A stretch of 64,000 nucleotides of DNA. Origin: Mycteria americana (Eukaryota; Chordata; Aves; Ciconiiformes; Ciconiidae). Position numbers and translations under genes: made by a program. Location of the stretch: positions 9,426,328 through 9,490,327 of the forward strand of contig NC_134366.1 of assembly GCF_035582795.1 (NCBI RefSeq), in the 5' to 3' direction. The notes beneath the pieces are model-generated. The model saw only the letters and a program-made list of their open reading frames with translations. It was not told the DNA's origin and ran no database searches. Below are positions 47,683-59,729 of the stretch, piece by piece. How positions within the stretch are numbered: position 1 is the first letter of the stretch; every line of letters begins with the position of its first letter.

Positions 47683-50320
47683 AGACCAAGTCCATCAGAG
47701 CCCAGAGAAAGGTTTACTTCTCAGGGACTGGCCACAGGTAAAGAAGATCACAGGTGCTGGTGTATATATGTGTTAAGTGTTTGCTATCACGGGAGAAATA
47801 CGTGAAAACTGTGGATGCCTTATGAGGGCAGTGCCCCCTGAGGCAGGCTCCAAGTTATTGCGTTACTGTCATAACTACTCACTGCAAAGCACCTTCGACT
47901 AAAAGCCAGTATGACACCTAGCATAGCTCTGCCGACTCCCCTGAAATTACACAGCTGATTAATGTTGTCCCTTAAGGAATGAAAGAAGTGATAAAATTAT
48001 TTACATTTCATTTATTTACACAGAGTGCGACTTCTAACTGCGGCAGTGAATGATGCAGGAGTTGCCTGTAAGACTTTATGAAGTTATGTTCCATCTGGTC
48101 CTTTGACCATGAACATGTTTATTGCTATGCAAGAACGAAGGGTTTAATTCCAGCAGGAGTTACTTCACGTTGGGCAGAAGACAGATAAACACTCCTGGCA
48201 GTCCATTTACTGAGACATACACAGTAACGCAAGGTACCGGCGTCCATCCTCCCTTCAGGCTGGCTGCGTAATAGATTGTGGCCAAATTCAAGAGACGCAA
48301 GGACTGAGACACTTACCACAGAGTTTACGTATAAGAAGACTACGCTCTAGGCAAGACAGATACACAAAGAGGCTGCTCTGTTGAACAGCTTTTGTTCTTG
48401 TTCTGCTTTGTTCCTGTTGCAAAATTAAACAATACTTTAGTTATGTCGCTGAAGTTATACAATTGGTGACAGTTTCTAAAGGAAAGCTTGCATGCCCTAA
48501 ACCGAATGAGACCTGCCATTAGAGGCTGGATGAGGAACAGTTTTCCAGCCATACAAATAAAAAAGACAACAGAATTTCAACTTGTTGTTTTCATTTCTGC
48601 CCCAGGACAGAGAGACTTTTCAAAGTTTCTCATAAGCATCTGGAGCAAGAAAACCCAATTTGGCAAACAGGTCAGTCCCTGGGGCACCCTGGGGACATGG
48701 GGCACTCAGGTCCTCCTCATTCCTGCTCCGATGTACTCCCACAGTCCTGCTGAGTGTCCTGCTAACACACGGCAGGATGAATCTCTGCTTCTCAGTCAGT
48801 AGGAGTTGCTCCACTTTGCAGTAGGTAATTACATGGGAGAGAAAGGCTGACTCCGTCTTTCCGTTGCTGTGGCACTTGGCGGGGATGTTAGAAGACCTCA
48901 GGTAAGTCCATGCTCCAGTAAATATGTGATTATTAAACAGCTTCAACATAAGAAACCTGAGAGATAGCTACCCAGAATAGCCAGCCACTTGGCAATTAAA
49001 ATGCTTTCATGGGATATGAGGCATCGTGATTCAAGCCTGTGGCCTGAGCTGGGATGCTTTGAACCTTGATTGCCTATGCCCCAAATATATGCTCTCACAG
49101 ACCACCGGAGAGGGAGGGAATCACTCAGCCTTCCTCCCAACTAGAGCTACTACCCTGCACCTGAGACAGCTTTTATGGGATGAATTAGACAAAGAGATGA
49201 GTTTCATAAAAGCTGGTGCGTGTCCATTCCCCCTCTCCGCTCCCAAAACTACAGTCCTAACACCATGGGACACTTGAGCCAGAGGTCGGGCATCATGAGA
49301 GTCTATCACAGTGCTGATATTGGCCATCTCTGAAGACCTCGGTTTTGGAAGACTAGAGTGAGACTCAGAAGTGTGGATGGGCTCTGAGGGTGTGAGAACA
49401 ACCTCGCAGTCTGTGCATTTTAACTGTTTGTATTTGAACATTTTGTTGTTATAGGAGAGGAGCAGGTGGTGTGCAAGTGTCTTCAAAAAGTATGTCTGGA
49501 TGTAAAAAGTGTGAGCTGGAGTTGATGAACGTTAAATGAAGTTTAAGTAATGATTACCTGAGTTTTCAGGAAATTGCCTTGACAGGATGCACACTTACTG
49601 AGCAGTCTGGCTGGCAACTGAGCAGAGCTTTCAGTGTTGGTGTATATATACAGCGAGTAAACCTGTTCCTTTAATCCTTGTTTAAACTAGCAGCTCCACC
49701 TACCCTGTAGACTGACATTCTCATGTATTCATTACGTACGCTCAGCAAAAACACCTCCTGAGCCATCTCCTCTCCCTTTGCTGCCAGCTGTAAGTGCAGG
49801 GGTTCAAAAGATCTGCATGCAGATTCACAAGGTAAGTCCGTTCACCCTGTCCCCAAGAGCAGATACTACGTGGACATGCATGCAGGCACTGCAGTGACTG
49901 TGTTGGGAATTCCCTCCCAGCCTCCAACCATCAGCTACATATTTTGAATTGGAAGGTACCTCCAGTAAATGGTATTTAGTAGCAAGCAGCGTTTAATGTC
50001 TGTACTGAAGGGAACCCTGCTAACTCTAGGGAGGTCCTGTCACTTTGAATTCCTCTGGCTCCATCAATGAGGATGTGAGATAATCCTGACTTTGTAGTGT
50101 AGATCCTTTTCTCAGAGGCTTTCATAGATGTGATCATTCCACAAACATTATCCACTCGCTACAGATCCCAGCCTTCCACTCACTTTATAAATATCAACAG
50201 TTCTGAGGAAATCAATGGGCTTACTAATCTGTGTAAAGTAAACAGCATTTTGTCCTTAAAAATAACAACATTCAGTCATCTCCAGAAGCTGGTGCATTCA
50301 GCCAACATGCTTAAAGATTG

Positions 50321-51058
50321 CAGAATCAGAATCATGGAACGATCGAGGTTGGAAGGGACCTCTGGAGATCACCTAGTCCCACTCCCATTAAAGAAGGGCC
50401 AACTTCAAAGTCAGATCAGGTCACTCACAGTGCTGTCCAGCTGAATTTTGAACATCAACAAGGATGGAGATTTCACAGCCTCTCCAGACGCATTTCAGTG
50501 TTTGACCACTCTCCAGGTGAATATTTATTTCCTAATTTCTAATTGGAATATCTGATGTTGTGACTTGCATTCATTGCATCTTGTGCTATCGCTGTGCACC
50601 TCTAAGAAGAGTTTGCCTCCACCCTCTCTACATACCCTCCCCTGAGGCAGCTGGAGACAGCAGTAAGATTTTCCCTTTAACCTTCTCTTGTTAAGATTGA
50701 TAAACTCAGTTCTTCCTCTCTTTATACATTGTATACCAGTCCGCTCATCATCTTGATGACCTTCCACTGGACTTCCCCCAGTATGTCAGTGTCTTGTACT
50801 GAGGAACCCCAAACTGGACATAAAATTCCAAGGTTTGTTGGATAGAGAGAAATAGTTACGTCCCTCGATCTGATGGCCATTGCTCATATAGGCCAGGATG
50901 CTCCAGGATGTGCAACGGCACATTGCAGACTGCAACTTCTTGCCCAAGAGGCCACCCAGGTCCTCTTCTGCAAAATGCTGTCTACCCAGTCAGTCCCAGC
51001 CTGTACTGTTGTATAGAGTTCTTCCATCCCAGATGCAGACCTTTGCATTTCCACATAT
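50321..51058 (-). mobile_element. CR1 LINE, truncated, minus strand
   Basis: Begins with the reverse complement of a CR1 3' end (CAGAATCATGGAACGATCGA, then GGTTGGAAGGGACCTCTGGA), then the usual antisense CR1 order: CCAGCTGAATTTTGAACATC, TGACCTTCCACTGGACTTCC, GAGGAACCCCAAACTGGACA, AGGCCACCCAGGTCCTCTTC, ATCCCAGATGCAGACCTTTG. It breaks off near a TC/TA microsatellite at 51061. No intact ORF remains. Confidence 0.88.
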
Positions 51059-51060
51059 GC

Positions 51061-51097
51061 TCTCTCTCTCTCTCTCTATATATATATTTATATATGT
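51061..51097 (+). repeat. TC then TA compound microsatellite
   Basis: (TC)n from 51061 to about 51077 followed by a TA-rich run to about 51097, at the truncated end of the CR1 copy. Confidence 0.88.
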
Positions 51098-52560
51098 ATT
51101 TGTCTACAATTTTCTATTTTCAAGTAGTACTCAACTGACCCATTCAACCCCAGAATCTGCTAATATATATTTTTAAAAGCCTAGTAAGTAAGATAATGAA
51201 AATATTCATAATTTATCATTAGAACATAATCTAGTTTTACTTCTTCAGCTTTAATACATTTCATTTCCATTTCCCTTTAAATGTAATTTTTGTCTTATTT
51301 GTTCCTGAAGCAAAAAATAATACTATCTTTTCAGGAGCATATATTCCATAATTTGTGGTTGATTCTGTTAATTCTGGGCTTCATAGGCTTCTCTAGGAAG
51401 GGCCCACGCAACAAAAAGCTCTCAGTCCTAGCAGTTACTAAGTGTTTTGATCAACTGAATGACAGTCAAGGATGTTTGGCACCTTGCAAACCAGGAATTT
51501 TAAATCAGGAGGCTTTATGAAAGCCTGCAAACCCCATTTGTCCTTTGTGTTGTAAGTAAAAAACCTACCCGTTCCAAAATTGTCAGTATTCATGAGTATA
51601 GAAGATAAAATAATCATCTCTCCCCCAAAAAGATGGCAGTATATTTCCAAAATTATGTTATAGTCTCTAAGGCTACATCTGTTCTAGTAACTACAATAGG
51701 CCAGGTCCTGTTCTCTGCCTCTGAGGACGAGTATCACAGCACAGCATGAGCCCATATGGGGAAATTCCCATCCCACCTAAACAAGGTCGTGGACCTGTTT
51801 TGGATATGCTGCCTTGCGTTTCACTTGGCAGCACGGAGAAACAAGTAACAGCACTAGAAAACATCTCGTTTCCTTAGCCCTTCTTACTGTTACTTTGCTG
51901 TTTTCCATTAATAAGTCCAGAGGGATTCTGAAGAGACAGCAGAAAGCACCCGTTTGCTTTTACCCTCCGTATACCACGAGCACAGTATGCATCGGGTACT
52001 CCCCTGAACATCTCTTTCATTTGCGTTTTCTTCCCCAACTCTCTGAAAGTGCAGTTCACCAGCAAGAGTCATTGTCACCGATTCTTAACACCGATACCCT
52101 TCCTTCCTCCCCCCCAGGGATGCAGACTCTGAGCCCCATGTGAGTGCCTGCCGGCTTCTCACATCATGTGTCAGCTCCTACCCAAAAGCTCTTTGGACCC
52201 GTTATCCCGGGACCGTCCGGAGAAGCTGGGTGCCAGCGCCGGCACAGCCCTGCCTGAACGCCGTCCAAGGCTTGCAGGCTGGAGCTGGCTGGCATCCCTG
52301 CGTGGAGCCGGCGCACAGGGAAACCTGCTCGGTGGGTTTAAATTCTGCCTTCCACTGTGAGGCCCAGAATCCCACTTCTCATCACAAGCAGCATGATAAA
52401 AACAGGCGAAATGCTCAAACATTTCCTTAATGTTTAATGAAATGTTGTGAATTTAACGATTAATAGCCATAGCCAAGCGATAGATTATTTCTAATAAAAG
52501 GCCTGCCAATTGCTAACAAGTTAGGAAATGTCAGAGCAGAAGTTCTCAAAGAAATAATCC
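51098..52560. other. Intergenic DNA 5' of HTR5A
   Basis: No gene seen. 52421-52550 is AT-rich with homeodomain-type ATTAA/TAAT motifs directly before the CpG island and might be a conserved regulatory element (inference). Confidence 0.45.
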
Positions 52561-52649
52561 CCTGCCACATCGCCCCCCCGCCCCCCGCCCCAGAATAACC
52601 AGGATTACGAACGGGTTTGCTGGACACAGACTCGAGCATTTATGGGAGC

Positions 52650-52656
52650 TATAAAA
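52650..52656 (+). promoter_or_regulatory. HTR5A: TATA-like box upstream of HTR5A
   Basis: TATAAAA in the context GGGAGCTATAAAATCCCCGC, 772 bp upstream of the HTR5A start codon and at the 5' edge of the CpG island. GC-rich flanks of this kind are typical of a core TATA box. Whether it is used is unknown; a TSS about 30 bp downstream would give a 5' UTR of about 750 nt. Confidence 0.4.
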
Positions 52657-52966
52657 TCCCCGCGGCACCTCACTAACACATTTTTAGAAGAGCCCAGGCG
52701 CAATTCCACAGGGATGCTAACTTTCTGCGTCTGATACGGCGAACGCCCCAAGGGGGAGAAGCCACCCCGAGCAGAAGCGGCGCAGACAAAGCCGGAGGGG
52801 CTGCGCCCCGCAGGGCGCGGGCAGCGGCTGCCGGCTCTGCCTTCCCTCCGCTCCGACCGGCGCCGGTTCCGAGGGACAATCCGCGCACTGAAATGACTAA
52901 GCACGAACTCGCAAGCCCCGGGCCGCTCCCCGCCGAGAGGCTGCTCGCTCCGCACCCGCGCACGGC

Positions 52967-52984
52967 GGGGGGGGGGGGGGGGGG
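52967..52984 (+). repeat. Poly-G tract (18 G)
   Basis: Eighteen consecutive G in the HTR5A CpG island; length likely unreliable. Confidence 0.85.
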
Positions 52985-52989
52985 ACGGG

Positions 52990-52999
52990 ACTCACCTGC
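52990..52999 (-). other. Consensus splice donor on the antisense strand of HTR5A
   Basis: The minus strand reads GCAG/GTGAGT (exon end 52996, intron from 52995). A perfect donor at the 5' flank of HTR5A, pointing away from the receptor, could end the first exon of a divergent antisense RNA. An antisense lncRNA is annotated at human HTR5A (established knowledge). Expression here is untested. Confidence 0.4.
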
Positions 53000-53427
53000 C
53001 CGCCCCAGCCCCGCCAGCCAGCAGCGCCGACTCCTCCGCAGGGGCAGCCGCTCCTCCGCGCGGGTTCCGCCGCCGCGGCCGCCGCCAGCGCCGCCCCGCT
53101 CCGCGCCGCCCCGGAGCCGCGCACCCCGCCGCGCCCGCGGAGCCGCCGCCTCCCGCCGCCGGGGCTGGCGCGCCGGGGCGGGCCGGGGGCTGCCGTCAGG
53201 CGGCGGCTGACGCAGGGCTCTTCCTCCCGGGGATGAAGACCCCGGCGGCGGGCAGCGCGGAGCCGCCGCGCCCGGCGCCGCTCGGGGCGGCCGGGGACCC
53301 TCCGCGCCCGCGGTAGGGCGGCGCTCCCCCCACACCCCCCCCCCACCCCGCCCCCGGCGCGGGGAGTGCCCGGCGCCGAGCACCGCCGCCTCGCCCGGAG
53401 GAGCCCGGGTGCCCCGGAGCCCCCGGC

Positions 53428-54165
53428 ATGGAGCGGCCGCTCAACCTCAGCTGCTTCGCCGATGCGACGCCGGACGCCGGCAACCGGAGCGGGCCCGACG
53501 GCGGCCCCGACGGCGGCCGGGCGCATCTCTCCGTCTTCAGCGTGCTGGTCCTCACCCTGTTGGCCATGCTGGTGGTGGCCACGTTCCTCTGGAACGGGCT
53601 GGTCCTGGCCACCATCCTCCGGGTGCGCACTTTCCACCGGGTGCCCCACAACCTGGTGGCCTCCATGGCCATCTCCGACGTGATGGTGGCGGCCCTCGTC
53701 ATGCCCCTCAGCTTGGTGCGCGAGTTGTCTGGGCGGCGGTGGCGGCTAGGCCGGTCGCTCTGCCAGGTGTGGATCTCCTTCGACGTGCTGTGCTGCACCG
53801 CCAGCATCTGGAACGTCACGGCCATCGCCCTTGACCGCTACTGGTCCATCACCCGCCACCTGGAGTACACGCTCCGCATCCGGCGCCGCATCTCCAACAT
53901 CATGATTGCCCTCACCTGGGTGCTCTCTGCCTTCATCTCCTTGGCCCCACTGCTCTTTGGCTGGGGAGAGACTTACTCAGAGGACAGCGAGGAGTGCCAA
54001 GTCAGCCAGGAGCCTTCCTACACCATCTTCTCCACCTTTGGCGCCTTCTACCTGCCCCTCTGCGTGGTGCTCTTTGTGTACTGGAAGATCTACAAGGCTG
54101 CCAAGTTTCGAATTGGATCTCGGAAGAGCAACTCCATCACCCCCATTACACCAGAAGCCCTGGAG
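53428..54165 (+). CDS. HTR5A: HTR5A coding exon 1 (TM1-TM5)
   Basis: 246 codons from [10 protein letters not shown] to TPEALE, donor GAG/gtaggt, phase 0. Encodes the extracellular N-terminus, TM1 (about 36-62), TM2 (73-96), TM3 (112-133), TM4 (157-178), TM5 (198-219) and the first part of intracellular loop 3. The N-terminus is Gly/Asp-rich and diverges from mammals; the TM core is conserved. Confidence 0.97.
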
Positions 54166-55457
54166 GTAGGTCAGCTCGGTTGTATTTTGCTCTAGTCAAC
54201 TGCTGGTAGCAGCCAAGCCCTTGCAGCGGTGGGGGAAACGTAGGGCTAAAGCGTGCAAGGAAGCAGCATCCCACTGAAGCCCGGTGAATTCTGAAGGCTT
54301 TCAAGGGAAAGTTGACTGCAAAGCTTGCAAGTCCGGTCTTTTGACTCTTTCCGAGTCCCCAGCTGTGAGCACGCAAGGTGTATCTAAAGCAACTTTGGGC
54401 CAGATTGCGAGCCTGGGCTCCACGTGGGCGTGCGGTGACTCACAGACATCCCCCCGTGGAATGCTGAATCAGTGCTCGCGAGCGTGAGTAAGGGGTCACC
54501 GTTCCTCCCGTGGGGAGGCGTGTGGGGGTGTGAATGGATGGGATCCCGTCTCCGCTGGGAATGATAACCTGGCAAGCAGCTGTGGCTTTGGGGAGGTGGT
54601 TGTGAATGTACCCACACAGAAGACATGTGCAGAGCGTCCTTGTAAATCCTTCCTAATTGTGGCTGCATCGTGTCAGTTCATCCCAGGCACGGTGACTGTG
54701 CACTGTAAAGACTTCTTGGGAGGAGGAAGGAAATGTATGCTCATTTTTTTGCCTCTCCTACCAAGGACTCTTAAACTCAATGGGTTCCGAGAAAGCAAGG
54801 AGACTTTTGTGCACGGCGTGTAGGTGTGTGCCTGTTCTACTGATCTGATTGTAAGTGGGGAAATAATCTTATTGCGATGCTGTGTGAGCAATTCCATGTG
54901 CCCATATATCACTGCTCTCTTTAGTTTCTAGCCTCACTTAAAAATAGCCTCTGTTACCCAGAAGAGGGTCATACAACCAATCTCCCCGCCATTAGAGCGT
55001 GACGTAGATGGCCCGCGTTTCCCCGTGAGCTCTGGCCATCACTTGCGTAGTTTGGTTGCGTACCTGCTGTGTGGGATCAGCTGACTGAGGCACATACGGT
55101 GCAACTTGTGTTTGTGTTTGGCAGGTAAAAGAAGCTGCCCAGCAGCCACAGATGGTCTTCACTGTCCGTCATGCCACTGTTACGTTCCAGACGGACGGAG
55201 ACACGTGGAGAGAGCAGAAGGAAAAGAAAGCTGCCCTCATGGTGGGCATCCTTATCGGGGTCTTCGTGCTCTGCTGGATCCCCTTCTTCATCACGGAGCT
55301 CATCAACCCCCTCTGCTCATGCGACATCCCACCCATTTGGAAGAGTATTTTTCTATGGCTAGGCTATTCAAATTCCTTTTTTAATCCACTCATCTACACT
55401 GCTTTCAACAAAAACTACAACAATGCCTTCAGGAACCTATTCTTTAGACAGCACTGA
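53428..55457 (+). CDS. HTR5A: HTR5A, 5-hydroxytryptamine receptor 5A (two coding exons)
   Basis: Joining 53428-54165 and 55125-55457 gives 356 codons plus TGA, against 357 in human. It is a class A GPCR of the plasma membrane that binds serotonin and couples to Gi/o, mainly in neurons. Visible landmarks: N-glycosylation sites N6 and N19; Asn1.50 in LWNGLVL (N56); Asp2.50 (D84); Asp3.32 for amine binding (D119); disulfide Cys112-Cys190; DRY at 136-138; CWIPFF in TM6 (296-301); NPLIY in TM7 (333-337). The very short C-tail ([14 protein letters not shown]) is typical of the 5-HT5 subtype. Identity as 5A, not 5B, rests on the [16 protein letters not shown] loop, the [13 protein letters not shown] segment and the PAXIP1 neighbour. 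The ATG at 53428 follows GGC and starts the conserved length. Confidence 0.97.
54166..55124 (+). other. HTR5A: HTR5A intron
   Basis: 959 bp GT-AG intron, phase 0, in the third intracellular loop: the single-intron layout known for 5-HT5 receptors. No repeat recognised inside. Confidence 0.92.
55125..55457 (+). CDS. HTR5A: HTR5A coding exon 2 (TM6-TM7, stop)
   Basis: 110 codons plus TGA, from [20 protein letters not shown] to the C-terminal RQH. Acceptor tggcag. Encodes the end of loop 3 ([16 protein letters not shown]), TM6 with CWIPFF, the loop [14 protein letters not shown]7 and the short tail. Confidence 0.98.
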   Translation, partial: VKEAAQQPQMVFTVRHATVTFQTDGDTWREQKEKKAALMVGILIGVFVLCWIPFFITELINPLCSCDIPPIWKSIFLWLGYSNSFFNPLIYTAFNKNYNNAFRNLFFRQH

Positions 55458-57501
55458 GCAGAAAAAGCTTTCCCACTGCCCCAGGAAGCTGTTTTCAACT
55501 CTCAATGAATCCTACCAAGCTCTTGAGGAAGTTCAAAGCCACAGATACCGAGGTGATGCTGAAGATGCATCCCCGTGGGTTGTATGTCCCAGCAACGGTC
55601 CCGGTTCCTACGCAGACTCGCCATCCCAGCCTCTAAGGCAGTTGCTATTTTTCCTGCAAGCAGCATGTAAGGGTTTCTCTGGCCAGCAGCACAGCATTCT
55701 TCCTCCAGTGCCCCACTGCTTTCCTCCTGCCTTCCTAGTGACGTTCTGTTTGGTGGCAGTAATGGTGCAGAGGAAACTTCTGGCAAAGAGTCATATCTGA
55801 AACTCTGGTTTGGCCGCTGCTAGTCTCTCACAGCATTAATCAACTTTGTGCAAAGCTGGGACCCTTTAATGTCAGGAGGTTTTGGGATTATATATGAAAC
55901 TAGATATTTTATGGCTTGGGTGAAAGGGCTGTTTGTCTTGGCTTTCACCGGTAGAGATTAAGTGTTTGTATTTGGGGAATAAAACCCTCAGTAAGGGTTA
56001 AAAGCAGACTCTAAGTACAAAGCCTTTTCTCACATGCTTTATCAACAACGAATAGTGCTATTTGCTATTGGATTCCACGTAGCAAGTTTTTTAAAAAAAT
56101 TATTTATTGTGAAAGCTTAATGCATGGTGTACCCTGGAATGAGAGAGAATGCATGGGAAATCCACCTCTCATTCTCTGACTGCTACGTGTGAGCATCTGC
56201 CTCAGACCTTTACTTTCAGAAATACCATCTGTAAATGTTAATCTTTCTGTCTGTGTTTCCCATTCTAAACCATAAAGGTATTTTGAGCAGTTGTGGGACA
56301 GGTTTCCTGTAGTTGCAGGGGATGCAAGGAGTGTATTTCAAATTGCCTGTCAACGAGGAGCTGTGTTTTACCGTTTCTGAGTGCGATTCAGGTCTTCTCG
56401 AAACCAAAGCAAAGACCCCACTTTGTTTCTGTGAACACGAGATGATTGCAGGCAAAGGGCAGTCAATGACCAGTTACGTTTCATTCTGGAAGCACAACCA
56501 AACCATAGAGGTGCTCTGCTGCCAGGACAAGACTTACTTAAATTTCTTTTGCCCATCCCGCCTTCTCTTCCTCCCCCTTAAGGCTCCAGTCCTGCCTGGT
56601 CGTTATTGCTCTGCTGCCTCCCTGCCTTTCCATGTTGCCAACGTAATTATAGTGGTTGGCATTTCACTCCTAGAATTAAAATTATGCACTTCATGCTGCA
56701 CCGCTGGAAGACTGACAGGCCTTCGGATAAAGAGGTTCGTTTTAACTATTGGTTCTTATGGGGCAGCCAGTGAAATCAGACCAGAACTGAAACGGTGGAG
56801 GAAAAGACAAGATGGGAATCTGAATTACATGATTTCATGTCAGATATCTCAAGAAGAAGAGATAAAAGGGAAAAATGTCAATAAATCATGGGAAAGCTCC
56901 CTGGGGGTGGATAGGATTAGTTCCTATCCTTAGCAGATCGTGAAACATCAGTTGTTAAAATTGTCATTGGTCCTTTAAACCAGTCAAAAATCCTGATAGA
57001 GTCGGTAAAAAAAGGCCTTTTTCTTTTCATGTCTTGGGGCAGGTGAAAATGGAAGCTGAGCTATCAAGTGTTGCAGCTCTTTCAGGACCTGTTAGACAAA
57101 CATCCATCAGACCTGACATAGATGTAGCTGATCCTGCCTCGCGGCAAGAAGAGAGATAGGATGGCCCTTGAGATCTTTTTCAACACTATTTTATAAAAGT
57201 CTGTTAAAAATATTAGGTAAAATCCTGCCCTCGCTGAAAGCAATGGACGAATTCTCAGTGACTTCAAGCAAATCAGAATTTTATCCAGCATGTCTTGTCT
57301 TGTAAAAGCATAGTTTTAATGTTAATTAACTCAAGGAGAAGATGGGTGGGATGGGAGCAATCTTCTAACTCCCCTGAAAGAGTCTCTGATCTGCACTAAC
57401 CATGGACCAATCTCTCTACAGCTACTAAAGAGCATTTTCTTTCATTGTTACATATTTTAAAGTATTAGTGACATCTCTGACGTATCAAAAATTGTAATAA
57501 A
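55458..57501 (+). other. HTR5A: HTR5A 3' UTR and candidate poly(A) signals
   Basis: AATAAA hexamers lie at 55978-55983, 56880-56885 and 57496-57501, so the 3' UTR could end about 540, 1440 or 2060 nt after the stop. The first is the nearest; sequence alone cannot choose. A 206-codon open frame at 56313-56933 has no recognisable homology. Confidence 0.5.
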
Positions 57502-59729
57502 CTCTTGGGTCACTTTTTTTTACTGAGGTTGCATTGCTTTCTCTGGACGGTCCACCACCAATGCAGAGTTGTTCTTTGTGGGAACTTACTACTTTTGTTG
57601 TGTCAAAGGTTTTTCAGCCAAAAATGAGTTGGAAAAAATGCTTCCTTGTCCAAGCCAGACCTTTATCTAAGCTTAGTAGTGCCAAAAGTAGGAGACTACC
57701 TGTTAGGCCACCACGGCAACACTTTAAACACTAAAGCGTGGATTAACCAGGAAGCTGGACTTTAGTCCCCTGTTTTAACACACAACATCAGGTCTACACA
57801 ACTCTGGTTCAGTCCAGGCTGTGCTCATCCCCATTTTTATTTGCTCTTTGATGAGTATTGCAGATTCTTTATCTGTATTGTGTGGGATCCTTGCACAGGT
57901 CGTGGAATCAACTGCAAACTCAAATTAGTATCCTGTGTAAGCAGACAAAAATTAAACTGAAATCAGTGGGAAAGATCCCTGCTTTTGCTGCAGCTCAGTG
58001 CTGGGATGAAGCTTCCTTTCATTATATCCTGTGTTTATTCATGCTGTGCCTTAAGCGGTGACAAGACGACAGGATAGAATCTTAAAATGACACTAAGTTC
58101 TAATTTGTCTATGGTCATGGATAGTCCACCATCCTGGTGTAAATTACATCTACATTTATTTGACAACACACATCCCATACAATCCATGCTGATCTTCTGC
58201 AAATAACAGCTTCCGCTTGGTGATAAGTTCTGTTCCTTGAATCTCAACATAATTAGCAGTTGCATTACGGACCAATTCCTACTGCTCTTACTCGGGACTT
58301 AAGACTGTTGGCTTTTCTTCTAAATACCATTCCTGCAATGTAATATGATCGTGCAGGAAAAATATCAGTGTTCTGGAGATAATGCTGAAGAAAATATGCC
58401 GAGATGGCCCGAGCACAGTGAAGGGGCACAAAGAAACCTTGACTTCTGATCCTGGCTCTGAGGCTTTTCACAAACCTCTTGGTATTCAAACACAGATGCT
58501 GAGATGGCTCCCAGAGACCCAAATCATGTTTGAAGACAACCCCAGCTTCAAAGGATGTATCTTGTACCTTCTTGTTCCCATTTATAAAACAGAATCAGTG
58601 GTGTGAAGAGATCTGCCTCACCAAGGCTTTGTGAGGATTAATTAGTAAATGTTTATCATGTACCAGGAAGGTGGAACACTCTGGTTTGAATGACGAGCAG
58701 CATTATAAATTGGGCTTCTATTTAATTTCTTGGGAAGAACATTATTACCCATTATTATTGAGTTTCCTATGCAATCTAATGGCTATATAATACTTCCAGA
58801 AAAGATTTAACTAACCTTCTTCCACTTACAATTAATTTATTTTCCTCTCGATGCTCTGACAGTTCAATGAACATCTGTACGGGAGCTTGATAGCTAGGGC
58901 AGCTATGGCATGTGCTGAATGCTGTCTGCTGAATGTCTCCTCGCAACACTGAATACATATTGTCAAGGTTCAAGGAGCAGCAGCTCTCCAGGCAGTCTGC
59001 TACCGTGTTTCCTTTATTTTTTAGGGAGAAGAAAAGGTCACAAAAGAATGCCCTTGGATTATATGACAGGTTGGCTGACCGCCTTCCTCCTCCACCCCCA
59101 TCCCACTGACCTTTCTTCTCGATGCGGGCAGGTCAGGCAGGTGACTCCAGGACAACGTACCGATCCTGGGCAGCCAGAGGTGGGCCACGCATGACTTCAT
59201 ACCCTGTTAAATTGCCTGGACTTTTCCTAAAAATTACTGCTGGGAGACGTGGCCTTTAAACTGGCAGTGGCAGCTGAAAGTGGGAGTTTCCTGGAAGTAA
59301 AGTTGCAGGCAATTAAGGAAATTTCACCTGACAAAGGTAATTAATGAGTATTAGTTCCAGCGATTGCTGCAGTGAGGTGCGACTGACAAAGCGTCAAAGT
59401 GTTTTCTGCAATGCAGTGATTTGAGCTGCTTTGTTCGGGAGGGGCTCGTCACCATTTTACTCTTGGATCCTTTATTTTACCTGCACTGGTACAGCAGCAA
59501 ACTGGGACACCAGCAAAGTCATGGTGAACGTGATATGGGCATCATTAATGCTCCATGTGGGAACAGTGGGGTAAGACATCCACGGCAAAATCTGCATCCC
59601 CACTGCGATACACCCCGGCTGAACATCACAAAACTGCCAGCATATTCATTGAATTTAAGAGGTGGCCAAAGAGCTCTTTAAATCACCATTCTTTTCAGTA
59701 ACGCTGAAGTGCTGAGGAAGTTGCAGAAG

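Larger units (their letters stand above)
36709..50320. other. Intergenic desert between PAXIP1 and HTR5A
   Basis: 13.6 kb with no protein gene that I can support. Open frames up to 155 codons occur (for example minus 39010-39477 and minus 38165-38611) but none resembles a known protein. It holds microsatellites, short tandem repeats and a few degraded LINE-like stretches listed separately. Confidence 0.6.
52720..54180. promoter_or_regulatory. HTR5A: CpG island spanning HTR5A exon 1
   Basis: About 1.45 kb of very high GC and dense CpG covering the 5' UTR and first coding exon. Contains an 18-G run (52967-52984) and a consensus minus-strand splice donor. Long overlapping frames of 200-250 codons on both strands are shadows of GC-rich sequence and of exon 1. 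Confidence 0.75.

Noticed and set aside
52673..53825. Minus-strand frames of 200-250 codons over HTR5A exon 1
   Set aside because: Shadows of the GC-rich receptor exon and its 5' UTR. No homology, and the plus-strand frame is a known receptor.
53428..55457. HTR5B as the identity of the receptor gene
   Set aside because: The extracellular loop 2 and loop 3 sequences resemble 5A more than 5B, and PAXIP1 is the neighbour of HTR5A in vertebrates.
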